From NCBI RefSeq assembly GCF_000282595.1, contig NZ_AKIZ01000024.1, forward strand, positions 1 through 62,655: a stretch of 62,655 bases of DNA. The letters are read 5' to 3'. Positions within the stretch are counted from its first letter, which is position 1, and every line of letters starts with the position of its first letter. This document shows, piece by piece, positions 33,723-41,000 of this stretch. The translations under genes were made by a program, and so were the position numbers. This DNA comes from Phyllobacterium sp. YR531. GTDB lineage: Bacteria; Pseudomonadota; Alphaproteobacteria; Rhizobiales; Rhizobiaceae. The notes beneath the pieces were generated by a model. The model did not search any database and was not told the origin of the DNA. It saw nothing but the letters and a program-made list of their open reading frames with translations.

Positions 33723-34880
33723 ATGGCAATCAACTGGCCGTGGCGCAAAAGCGCCGCGAATGAGAACCCGCATCTGCAGCAAAAATCGGCGCAGGGCTTT
33801 GTTGCCCTGCAGTTTGACCGGGAGGCGCGCTGGTCACAAAGCGGCTATGTAGGCTTGTCGCGGCAGGGTTTCATGCGCAACCCGATCGCCTATCGCTGCG
33901 TACGGCATCTGGCCGAGGCTGCGGGGGCAACGCCCTGGCTGCTTTATGATGGGAAGGTGGAGCAGAGCGAACACCCCTTGCTGGCGCTTCTGGCGAACCC
34001 GCATCGTGGAATGGATGGAGCTAGCTTTTTCGAGGCTCTTTACGGGCACATTCTCCTGTCCGGCAATGCCTATGTCGAGCGTGTGCAAGGCGGAAGGGGA
34101 GCAAGTGAGCTGCACCTGCTGCGCCCGGACCGTGTGCGGGTGCTTGCCGATGACAATGGCTGGCCAATTGCGCTGGCTTATGGCGCGGGCGCGCAAAAAC
34201 GTACAATTCCACTCGATGACGGGCGCGGCCTGCATCTGAAACTGTTTCACCCTCTTGATGACCATTACGGCTTTGCCCCGCTCGAAGCCGCCCTGATGGC
34301 TCTGGATATTCACAATGCATCCGGCAGCTGGAACAAGGCGCTGCTCGACAATTCAGCCCGCCCTTCCGGAGCGCTGGTCTATGCGCCGGGCGAAACAAGC
34401 CACCTGACAGAAGACCAGTTTGAACGGCTGAAGGGAGAACTGGAAGAAGGCTATACCGGCGCGGCGAAGGCAGGGCGTCCGCTGCTGCTGGAAGGCGGCC
34501 TTGACTGGAAGAGCATGGGTCTTTCGCCGCTCGACATGGATTTTATTGCCGCAAAGAACACGGCAAGCCGCGATATTGCACTGGCTTTCGGCATTCCGCC
34601 CATGCTGCTGGGCATTCCCGGCGACAATACCTACGCCAATTATGCCGAGGCCAACCGGGCCTTCTATCGCCTGACTGTGCTGCCTCTTGTGACACGCACG
34701 GCAAAGGCAATCAGCAATTGGCTTGGCCCGGTTTTCGGCAAGGATCTACGTCTTGAGCCTGATCTCGACCGTATCGACGGTCTGGTTCAGGAACGCGACG
34801 CATTATGGGCGCGCATCTCCGCCGCACCATTCCTCAGCGATGAGGAAAAGCGTGAAGCTGTCGGTTACACGCCGCAATAG
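33723..34880 (+). CDS. GTA portal protein, HK97 family (RcGTA g3-like)
   Basis: 385 residues of the HK97/phage portal family (NPIAYRCVRHLAEAAGATPWLL, GNAYVERVQG, GIPPMLLGIPGDNTYANY). It forms the dodecameric ring through which DNA enters and leaves the head. It has the normal length and no disruption. It follows the terminase by 33 bases and is followed by a short repeat array. Confidence 0.95.
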   Translation: MAINWPWRKSAANENPHLQQKSAQGFVALQFDREARWSQSGYVGLSRQGFMRNPIAYRCVRHLAEAAGATPWLLYDGKVEQSEHPLLALLANPHRGMDGASFFEALYGHILLSGNAYVERVQGGRGASELHLLRPDRVRVLADDNGWPIALAYGAGAQKRTIPLDDGRGLHLKLFHPLDDHYGFAPLEAALMALDIHNASGSWNKALLDNSARPSGALVYAPGETSHLTEDQFERLKGELEEGYTGAAKAGRPLLLEGGLDWKSMGLSPLDMDFIAAKNTASRDIALAFGIPPMLLGIPGDNTYANYAEANRAFYRLTVLPLVTRTAKAISNWLGPVFGKDLRLEPDLDRIDGLVQERDALWARISAAPFLSDEEKREAVGYTPQ

Positions 34881-34885
34881 CACCC

Positions 34886-35042
34886 GCAATTGCGAACGGA
34901 AAACCACCTCGCACTTTTCCCGGAATTACAACTTCTTGACCGGCAGTTGCGAGCGAAAACCGCTTCGCACTTTTCCTGAAATTCAAATTTCTTGTTTCGC
35001 AATTCCGGACGGAAAACCGCTTTGCACTTTTCCTGGAATTGC
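34886..35042 (+). repeat. Three tandem copies of a short palindromic repeat inside the GTA cluster
   Basis: Units begin at 34886, 34943 and 34999 (57 and 56 base steps). Each is ~42-44 bases, with GAAAACC then GCACTTTTCC, and copy 3 has fully palindromic ends GCAATTCC...GGAATTGC. Copies 1 and 2 are more degenerate. It resembles a dispersed palindromic element common in Brucellaceae. It sits between portal and g3.5 and could form hairpins in the GTA transcript. Confidence 0.75.
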
Positions 35043-35061
35043 TCTGAAAGGAAGAAAAATC

Positions 35062-35430
35062 ATGCCTAACTGGTCCGATGCCGCCTGGATATTGGCGGCA
35101 AAGGCGGCTGGTGCCATTGCAGGTTCCGCCGTCTCTCTTGCCTATATGCTGCCGCGTGACAAAAGCGAGGCGGCTATTCGCTTCATTGTCGGCATTGTCT
35201 GCGGTCTTGCTTTCGGCGGTGTCGCGGGCATCAAGATTGCCGCAGAACTCGATATTCGCGGTCAGCTTGGTGATGTCGAACTGATGCTGATGGGGGCAGC
35301 CGCAGCAAGCCTTGCAGCATGGACAGCACTCGGCGTTTTCGCCCGTATTGCCGCGCGCATGGGCGAGTCAAAAACATTGCCCATCCAGCCAGGCGCCTCT
35401 CACAAGGAGGACGAATCCGATGTCGGTTAG
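35062..35430 (+). CDS. GTA small membrane protein, DUF6107 (RcGTA g3.5 position)
   Basis: 122 residues from ATG 35062 after GAAAGGAAG. Two to three hydrophobic segments (WILAAKAAGAIAGSAVSLAYML, FIVGIVCGLAFGGVAGIKIAA, MLMGAAAASLAAWTALGVFA) and a charged tail. It lies where RcGTA has gene 3.5, between portal and protease. Its role is unknown. Its end overlaps the protease start by 11 bases. Confidence 0.8.
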   Translation: MPNWSDAAWILAAKAAGAIAGSAVSLAYMLPRDKSEAAIRFIVGIVCGLAFGGVAGIKIAAELDIRGQLGDVELMLMGAAAASLAAWTALGVFARIAARMGESKTLPIQPGASHKEDESDVG

Positions 35431-37060
35431 TCTGGAGCCAACACGAAGGACCATTGCCGGCATCGAGAAAAAGTTTGCCGGTCTGACGATTGAGAATGTC
35501 ACTGCCGATGGCAGCTTTACCGGCTATGCCAGCCTCTTCGATGAAGTGGATCTTGGCAAGGATGCCATTAAAGCGGGTGCTTTCCTGAAATCTGTACGGG
35601 AACGGGGCCCGGGCGGTATCCGCATGCTTTGGCAGCATGACCCGAACCAGCCTATCGGCGTCTGGACGGAGGTGCGCGAAGACAAGCGCGGACTTTATGT
35701 CGAGGGGAAGCTGGCTAAAGGCGTTGCCAAGGCACAGGAAGTGCTGGAATTGATGCGCTCCGGGGCAATTGATGGTCTTTCCATCGGGTTCAAAACAGTG
35801 CGTGCCAAGGCGGACGGCGCGGGCGTGCGGCACATTCACGAGGCCGATCTTTGGGAAATCTCGGTCGTAACCTTTCCCATGCTGCCTTCGGCAAGAGTGG
35901 GGCAGGTAAAAAGCCAGCCGCGCGCCCTGAAGATACAAACCTTGGAGCACCCGCCGCAGCTGCTCTGGAACATCAAGGCCAATGAACTTCTGCTCGGCGC
36001 ACTGAAGCGTGCCAGCCCGACTGATTACAACCGCCGCTGGATAAACAGTCTGGAAGCGGAAAATGCGGAGTTGAAACGCCGCTCGAATAACTTTGAGCTG
36101 TTTCAACTCTGGCTCTCACACAAATTCGACCCGAACCAGCCGCGTGTTTCTGCCGGAAATACCAATGGAGGCCAATGGACGGATGGCGGGGGAAATAGCG
36201 GACAAAGCACTGCACGTACTCGCCCGATTACCTCGCGGGGAGGCCGTTTCGCCGGAGCAGTGCCTGCGCCGAAGCCGCAAGGTGCGGCACCCAAAGCACC
36301 GGATGGAACGCCGGTGCAATTGGCGCAGACTGGCGGTGGGCGTCGCGGTGGCGTGCCAAATGTTCGGCGATATAGTGGTGGACAATTTCAGGAACTCAGG
36401 CCTGATCAGGTTTTGCGGCTTGATCTTGCCATACAACGAGCAAAAGAAGCTGTAAGGCAAGTGCAATTGCGGGATACAAACTGGCGTCCGCAAGCGCGTG
36501 TTTACAACAGTGTCGAAAGCGAAATTTCGGCTAATGAAAGTATCAGAAGCGATGCTGCAGCACGAATGCGTGAGCTATCGCAAGGTGCTGTCGTTCGCGG
36601 GCAATTCATACCTTATGGCTTTGTCGATGCAGCACAGTGCACACAGTTCGGATCTACCATTCGAAATGGATTGACAAGTATTGGGGTGCGGGATGCGCAG
36701 ATTGTCCTGCGCGGCAGCGCGGTGACCGGGCGGAATTCGCTGCGTGATTCATTGTTTGATCAGGGTTTTAAACCAAGTGATTTCGATATAGCAATTATCA
36801 GCAGAACACTAATGCAACGTGCCCAAAGACAAGGTAATATTGGTTTGCGGGGACGCCGAACGCGTACCGCACCTATTGAAGAACCACCAGAGCTGAGATC
36901 GATGGATCTTTTAAAACTAAGAAACGATTTGAATGACCAGACAGGTCGAAAGTTGGGATTTGTTATTTTTGAGTCACGTCAAGCAATGGTGAATCGGCAG
37001 AGTCCATTTGCTGTTCTTGATGGAAATGGAAATTTTATCAGGTATGAGTCAGGTGAGTGA
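35420..37060 (+). CDS. GTA prohead protease (g4) fused to a C-terminal polymorphic-toxin-like domain
   Basis: 546 residues from ATG 35420 with AAGGAGG ahead. Residues 1-165 are an HK97-type prohead protease (U35): catalytic H73 in WQHD and S121 in GLSIGF, with EADLWEIS. GTA proteases are normally ~200 residues, so ~350 are extra. Residues ~200-235 are helical. At 236-258 comes DPNQPRVSAGNTNGGQWTD, a linker motif I associate with Rhizobiales toxin-like proteins, followed by a low-complexity stretch. Residues ~320-546 form a new domain with RGSAVTGRN (432-439) and SDFDIAI (453-459), the GS...DxD signature of pol-beta nucleotidyltransferases. The 3' part is AT-rich. Its stop overlaps an immunity-like gene (TGATG). 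Confidence 0.85.
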   Translation: MSVSLEPTRRTIAGIEKKFAGLTIENVTADGSFTGYASLFDEVDLGKDAIKAGAFLKSVRERGPGGIRMLWQHDPNQPIGVWTEVREDKRGLYVEGKLAKGVAKAQEVLELMRSGAIDGLSIGFKTVRAKADGAGVRHIHEADLWEISVVTFPMLPSARVGQVKSQPRALKIQTLEHPPQLLWNIKANELLLGALKRASPTDYNRRWINSLEAENAELKRRSNNFELFQLWLSHKFDPNQPRVSAGNTNGGQWTDGGGNSGQSTARTRPITSRGGRFAGAVPAPKPQGAAPKAPDGTPVQLAQTGGGRRGGVPNVRRYSGGQFQELRPDQVLRLDLAIQRAKEAVRQVQLRDTNWRPQARVYNSVESEISANESIRSDAAARMRELSQGAVVRGQFIPYGFVDAAQCTQFGSTIRNGLTSIGVRDAQIVLRGSAVTGRNSLRDSLFDQGFKPSDFDIAIISRTLMQRAQRQGNIGLRGRRTRTAPIEEPPELRSMDLLKLRNDLNDQTGRKLGFVIFESRQAMVNRQSPFAVLDGNGNFIRYESGE

Positions 37061-37401
37061 TGATCAGAATATTATTTGGAATACAAAACGAAGAAAAAGA
37101 TGCTATCTGGGATGAAGTGGAAATGTATAATCTATCCGAGACAATTAACAAAATATTGAATATTAATCTCGAGTGTAATGATAGTATAACATATGGAGAT
37201 TATTTTGCAGACTCTCCTGACAAAGAGATTATATATTTGCATATAAATGAATTAATTAATGACGAGGAGCTGCTTGAACAGGATTTTCCAGAATATGCAT
37301 ATCTTCTTTATATCAATGAGGTAGAAGAGTACCCCGAATATGTCGCTGCGATTGAAGCAAGGTCAGACATATTCGTGAAGCTGCGAACTACAGAAGTCTA
37401 A
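37060..37401 (+). CDS. Probable immunity protein, family A copy 1
   Basis: 113 residues, strongly acidic, from ATG 37060, whose A is the last base of the protease-toxin stop. It is AT-rich. It shares with the genes at 39933 and 40334 an N-terminal LFGI, a central AYLLYIN and a C-terminal AAIEAR-DIFVKLRTTEV. The acidic character, direct coupling to the toxin domain and tandem paralogues are the usual marks of an immunity protein. I do not recognise a named family. Confidence 0.7.
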   Translation: MIRILFGIQNEEKDAIWDEVEMYNLSETINKILNINLECNDSITYGDYFADSPDKEIIYLHINELINDEELLEQDFPEYAYLLYINEVEEYPEYVAAIEARSDIFVKLRTTEV

Positions 37402-37451
37402 CTGTGTTCTGTATCTGAGCGTCTATTTGTGCATCTGCACCTAATGAGTTT

Positions 37452-37631
37452 ATGGGTACCGGAACACCACCGGAGGATAGTGGATTGCCGTTTGGAACCA
37501 TAGTATCCAAAGTTGGATTGACACGGCTTGGGCCCGAAAACATTCCTCACGGGCCGTTGGTTTATAGAAGGTGGATTGGTTTAGGTGGACAAAAATCGGT
37601 CGGTGTTACTCACTCTTCTTTACACAATTAA
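37452..37631 (+). pseudogene. Possible toxin-domain remnant (59-codon ORF)
   Basis: An open frame from ATG 37452 to TAA 37629-37631 encodes a protein-like sequence (DSGLPFGTIVSKVGLTRLGP, then NIPHGPLVYRRWIGLGGQKS). It has no ribosome binding site and overlaps the next gene. It may be the broken 3' end of an earlier toxin module whose immunity genes follow. Chance coding cannot be excluded. Confidence 0.3.
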
Positions 37632-38007
37632 CTTGAGCATTTCCTGTTACAAGATAGTACTGCTGGATGGTACTGAATTTGGACTATCCAGTATAGGAGG
37701 AAGAATACTATTTTCCCATTTTATTGGCTTTGTTCTAATGGCCATAGCTCTTTCATTACTATCGAAAATGGAAAAACTCTCCGGCGTAATCGCTGTTATC
37801 TCCATCGCTGCCTGCTGCCCATTATACTTGCATAATATGTTGCCCAGATTTTCTGAATGGTTGTTTCAATATATCCCAATATATCCATCGGATAGATATA
37901 TCTATTTTCATACTTGGCCCACCATGGGAATTTTATCTTACATTGTGACGATTTATTTGATTGTGCAGCAATGGTGGCAAAAGAGCCCACAGTGCAAAAC
38001 TGTTTAA
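37585..38007 (+). CDS. Membrane protein, probable immunity, paralogue 1
   Basis: 140 residues from GTG 37585. Four hydrophobic segments cover most of the length. It aligns with the next gene: a leading helix with INLSIS, a GG-LF-H segment, then YPSDRYIYF and GILSYIVTIYL. Small multi-helix membrane proteins next to toxin modules often neutralise toxins at the membrane. The start codon is uncertain because no good ribosome binding site is visible. Confidence 0.55.
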   Translation: MDKNRSVLLTLLYTINLSISCYKIVLLDGTEFGLSSIGGRILFSHFIGFVLMAIALSLLSKMEKLSGVIAVISIAACCPLYLHNMLPRFSEWLFQYIPIYPSDRYIYFHTWPTMGILSYIVTIYLIVQQWWQKSPQCKTV

Positions 38008-38038
38008 ATTATTGATTTGCCACTCGAGGGCTGGTTTA

Positions 38039-38446
38039 ATGCTAAAAAATCATATTATTGCGCTATTAATATGCCTTTCTATCAACTTGACGATATCTGC
38101 TTACTTCCTCTTGCTGATAGAGCCGAATGACTTTGCTTTGGGGCCAATTATCGGAGGAATGTTGTTTGTCCATAAGAGAGGATGCGTCGTAATGTTGATT
38201 GCATTCTTTTTATCGTTTTTTACCAGAATGTTTTCTTCTGTAATTTTGGTATCAGTAATTCTTTGCTTTCCTATACATGCGTATTTTTTATCAAATGGTG
38301 TGAGTATACTTAAATCGGTTTATCCAGAGGATAAGTATGCTTACATTCAAGCTTTATCGGTAATCGGAATTTTGGTTTATCTCGTGACGATTTATCTGGC
38401 TGCGCATTGTCGAGTAGCCTTAAGCCTGAAGCCAGACGCTGACTAG
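38039..38446 (+). CDS. Membrane protein, probable immunity, paralogue 2
   Basis: 135 residues from ATG 38039, behind GAGGG at suitable distance. Four hydrophobic segments. It is a clear paralogue of the gene 31 bases upstream (SINLTIS, IIGGMLFVHKRG, YPEDKYAYI, GILVYLVTIYL). Tandem divergent copies of one membrane protein in a toxin array suggest stacked immunity against toxin variants. Confidence 0.6.
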   Translation: MLKNHIIALLICLSINLTISAYFLLLIEPNDFALGPIIGGMLFVHKRGCVVMLIAFFLSFFTRMFSSVILVSVILCFPIHAYFLSNGVSILKSVYPEDKYAYIQALSVIGILVYLVTIYLAAHCRVALSLKPDAD

Positions 38447-38457
38447 AGAGGGGGCCG

Positions 38458-38523
38458 GTAATATCAGAACATCGCGTATTGTTTGGTATAGTGAAGCGGA
38501 AAATGCGAGTAGTGGAAACATGA
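38458..38523 (+). pseudogene. Remnant of a family A immunity gene (5' end)
   Basis: The frame reads ISEHRVLFGI, matching IAENHVLFGI at the start of the gene at 39933. The DNA GTATTGTTTGG and then GAAGCG-AAAATGC also match that gene. A four-base deletion relative to the intact copy shifts the frame, and the sequence breaks off where the next gene starts (ATGA overlap at 38520). It is a broken immunity copy left by rearrangement. Confidence 0.65.
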
Positions 38524-38999
38524 ATACGTTATCACATTACGCCGCAATGTTTTCTGAATTTGACTTTGGAGAGCAAAATCTTGCCGACTTGGAGATTGCG
38601 CCCTTTAATGTCTCTATATTTAACCGTTGGTTATCTGAACAGGAGGCCGAGGATAGTGAAATCATGTTTTATGACCTCGCCGTTTCTTGCGGGAAACTGG
38701 CTGACTATCATATAGGTGAAGAGAAATTTATTAACTTTTATCGAAAACTATCTGTAGACGGAGTGGTGTGCAATTACCCAAGACCGCTTAGAATATTCGA
38801 TAAATACAATCGGATATTAGAGAAAGTAATATTTGATAGCCTACGTGAAAAACGTAAGTTTGATATGTATTTTATTGCCCATGACGTCAGGGTTTTAGGT
38901 GGGTATGATCGAACTGATCTGTTCTTGCCAAGAAACAAAGAAAAAATCCGAGATATCCATCGTGCTGTTGGCGAGGCCGGGCTTTACGTTTTAAGCTGA
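38520..38999 (+). CDS. Hypothetical protein in the toxin-immunity array
   Basis: 159 residues, soluble, AT-rich like its neighbours. It is not a recognised family. Its 5' end is fused to the family A remnant by an ATGA overlap, which implies arrival as a module. By position it is a candidate immunity protein for a lost toxin. Segments such as MFYDLAVSCGKLADYHIGEE and DMYFIAHDVRVLGGYDRTDL look like an alpha/beta fold. Confidence 0.55.
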   Translation: MNTLSHYAAMFSEFDFGEQNLADLEIAPFNVSIFNRWLSEQEAEDSEIMFYDLAVSCGKLADYHIGEEKFINFYRKLSVDGVVCNYPRPLRIFDKYNRILEKVIFDSLREKRKFDMYFIAHDVRVLGGYDRTDLFLPRNKEKIRDIHRAVGEAGLYVLS

Positions 39000-39091
39000 G
39001 CAAAACACGACCTCCTGAGCCCCACAATATTCAAAACCAGATTGGAGGGTACTAGAAATAAAAAGGTATTTTGGATATAGGAATTAAAATA

Positions 39092-39661
39092 ATGATTGTG
39101 GGTGATAAAAGCATATTTGCCATTGAAAGCCATATAGAAGAATCTTTCGAAAGTTCTAATTTGAGGGCGCTTGGTTTTTTTATAATTCATATTGATGGAT
39201 ATGAATTTGGTGTACGAGAAAAAGATGCAACGATGCTTCAAAACTCTTATGAAGAGGTGTTGGATAGATTAAAAAATAAAGGAAATCATTTATCTCCTGG
39301 TCTTAATGCTAAAGGTGGTGTGGACATTGCCATAGCATACCAAAATATATGGTACGGGGATGGTGATTTGGAGCAATTTCATGGGATAAGTCCGAAGGAT
39401 TTTGATGAAATGTTTTTGTCGCCGAGGATAAATTGGGCGCCAGATGGAGATGCCGCCTTTGACGATGGTGGTAATATTTTGCAATTAGATGAAGATGATG
39501 AAATTGTAAGAATAATTGCTTTTAAAAATGAAGACAATATTGCGGATACGATATCGAGTATCAGAGAAATTCGCATAACATCCGAAGTATTTTATGGAAT
39601 TCTGAAATTATGGTCAGATTCGTTCTTTTTAGAATGGAAAAATAGCAAATATAAACGATAG
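39092..39661 (+). CDS. Imm42-like immunity protein
   Basis: 189 residues from ATG 39092 with AGGA nine bases ahead; the frame is open from 39071. The N-terminus (GDKSIFAIESHIEE, LRALGFFIIHIDGYEFGV, DATML) matches the Imm42 immunity family as I remember it. Strongly acidic and AT-rich. No matching toxin is left beside it, so it is an orphan immunity gene. This is the one member of the array that points to a named polymorphic-toxin immunity family. Confidence 0.65.
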   Translation: MIVGDKSIFAIESHIEESFESSNLRALGFFIIHIDGYEFGVREKDATMLQNSYEEVLDRLKNKGNHLSPGLNAKGGVDIAIAYQNIWYGDGDLEQFHGISPKDFDEMFLSPRINWAPDGDAAFDDGGNILQLDEDDEIVRIIAFKNEDNIADTISSIREIRITSEVFYGILKLWSDSFFLEWKNSKYKR

Positions 39662-39681
39662 CACTGAGTGTTGGAATATCT

Positions 39682-39936
39682 TCAGGTGCAATTGATGGCC
39701 TTTCCATCGGCTTCAAAACAGTGCGTGCCAAGGCGGACGGCGCGGGCGTGCGGCACATTCACGAGGCTGATCTGTGGGAAATCTCGGTCGTAACCTTTCC
39801 CATGCTGCCTTCGGCAAGAGTGGGGCAGGTAAAAAGCCAGCCGCGCACCTTGAAAATACCGGCCTGTGAACACCCGCAAAGGCTGCTCTGGAACATCAAG
39901 GCTAATGAGCTAAGAGAAGATGGGTCATTAAAATGA
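39682..39936 (+). pseudogene. Duplicated 3' fragment of the prohead protease gene
   Basis: 39682-39911 repeats 35759-35990 in direct orientation with few differences, including two long uninterrupted identical blocks. It covers protease residues ~114-190 and keeps the frame, then ends with REDGSLK and a TGA at 39934 that overlaps the next immunity ATG. It lacks the 5' half (no H73) and any start. Joined to the intact 5' half it would encode a 197-residue protease, the normal GTA size. It is best read as the displaced original 3' end of g4. Confidence 0.88.
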
Positions 39937-40283
39937 TTGCAGAAAACCATGTATTGTTTGGCATACATAATGAAGCGAAAAATGCTGAATATGATGACAA
40001 TGAGATAGCGGATCTGTCGGAGTTTGTTGAAGATTTGTTGGGTATTCAGCTTGAAGGTCGTGAAACCGCTCATGGCGATCCGTACTATGCTTTCCCTTTG
40101 CCCAATAGAAGTTTATATCTGAAAACAAATTTTCTTGTCGATGAAGGTGAGGTTTCAGAAGGGAAATTTCCCGACTATGCCTATCTTCTCTATTTGAACA
40201 ATCCACAGCAAAATCGTCAGTATTTAGCCGCTGTCGAAGCAAGACCAGACATTTTCGTAAAATTGCGAACCGAAGAAGCCTGA
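39933..40283 (+). CDS. Probable immunity protein, family A copy 2
   Basis: 116 residues, acidic, paralogous to the genes at 37060 and 40334 (N-terminal HVLFGI, middle DYAYLLYLN, end DIFVKLRTEEA). Its ATG overlaps the stop of the truncated protease copy (ATGA), just as copy 1 is coupled to the full toxin fusion. So each protease 3' end has its own coupled family A gene. Confidence 0.72.
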   Translation: MIAENHVLFGIHNEAKNAEYDDNEIADLSEFVEDLLGIQLEGRETAHGDPYYAFPLPNRSLYLKTNFLVDEGEVSEGKFPDYAYLLYLNNPQQNRQYLAAVEARPDIFVKLRTEEA

Positions 40284-40333
40284 TCCCGGCAGGTGAATGA
40301 TGGAAATGCTGATGCCTTTGTTAGGGAGCGATT

Positions 40334-40753
40334 TTGAACAGAGAGTTTTTATTTGGAATTCGTTGTGCAGAAGTAGAGGAAATGGAAATTGAGAACTGGC
40401 CCATTGATACCGAGGAATTTGACGAACATCATAAGCAGTTAGACGATAGAAAACTGTCTATCATGCAGGGCATTGCGACAACCATTGAACAAGTAATTGG
40501 CAGCAATTTGCACGAGAGACATAGCGACCATAAGGGAATTTATTATCGTTTGAAAAGCGCGGATAGTTATTTAGAGCTAAGAGAGAATATATTTCCGGCA
40601 GAGGAATATGAGCCGATTGAACCCGGTTTTGCTCAATATCCATTTCTGCTTTATATTTCTGAGATCGAGAACTATCCAACCTATCCAGATTATTTGGCTG
40701 CAATTCAAAAGCGACAGGACATATTCGTGAAGCTGCGAACGACAGAAGTCTAA
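40334..40753 (+). CDS. Probable immunity protein, family A copy 3
   Basis: 139 residues, starting at TTG 40334 with GGGAG (40324-40328) ahead. A longer family member with an insertion after the N-terminal FLFGI, then PFLLYISEIENYP and the shared C-terminus DIFVKLRTTEV. The DNA at its 3' end and just beyond (GTCTAACT, GAGCGTCT) matches that following copy 1 at 37393-37440, so the duplicated unit includes downstream sequence. Confidence 0.7.
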   Translation: MNREFLFGIRCAEVEEMEIENWPIDTEEFDEHHKQLDDRKLSIMQGIATTIEQVIGSNLHERHSDHKGIYYRLKSADSYLELRENIFPAEEYEPIEPGFAQYPFLLYISEIENYPTYPDYLAAIQKRQDIFVKLRTTEV

Positions 40754-40837
40754 CTATGCTCCGCACCTGAGCGTCTCATTTGTGCAGCGGCACCTTACGA
40801 TTTTAGCGGCATAGCTGGCCGCTGCGCAACGAAACCG

Positions 40838-40873
40838 GACATATTCGTGAAGCTGCGAGCCGTACCGAACTGA
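40838..40873 (+). pseudogene. 3'-end remnant of a family A immunity gene
   Basis: GACATATTCGTGAAGCTGCG recurs here, identical to 37366-37385 and 40718-40737, and encodes DIFVKLR before AVPN and a stop. Nothing of the rest of the gene remains. It marks the right border of the toxin-immunity array, before the capsid gene. Confidence 0.65.
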
Positions 40874-40926
40874 TCGCTGGCGGCTGACCACTAATCCCGT
40901 AAACACCCTATGCGCTTTCTGACTTT

Positions 40927-40944
40927 GCCCCAAACCCTTGGGGC
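40927..40944 (+). terminator. Hairpin between the immunity array and the capsid gene
   Basis: GCCCCAA (40927-40933), loop ACCC, TTGGGGC (40938-40944): a perfect 7 bp stem ~57 bases before the capsid start. No T-run follows directly, so it may be a processing or stabilising hairpin rather than a true terminator. Confidence 0.4.
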
Positions 40945-41000
40945 GAAGCGATGGCGTTTGCGCATTTTTATGATTTCACTTTAACAACCAAGGAAAAATA

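Noticed and set aside
34886-35042. CRISPR array
   Set aside because: Only three degenerate units, no constant spacer size pattern, no cas genes; the units are palindromic intergenic repeats.
35231-36106. A 291-codon open frame antisense to g3.5 and the protease
   Set aside because: A shadow frame; its partial second copy at 39682-39879 arises only because the protease fragment is duplicated.
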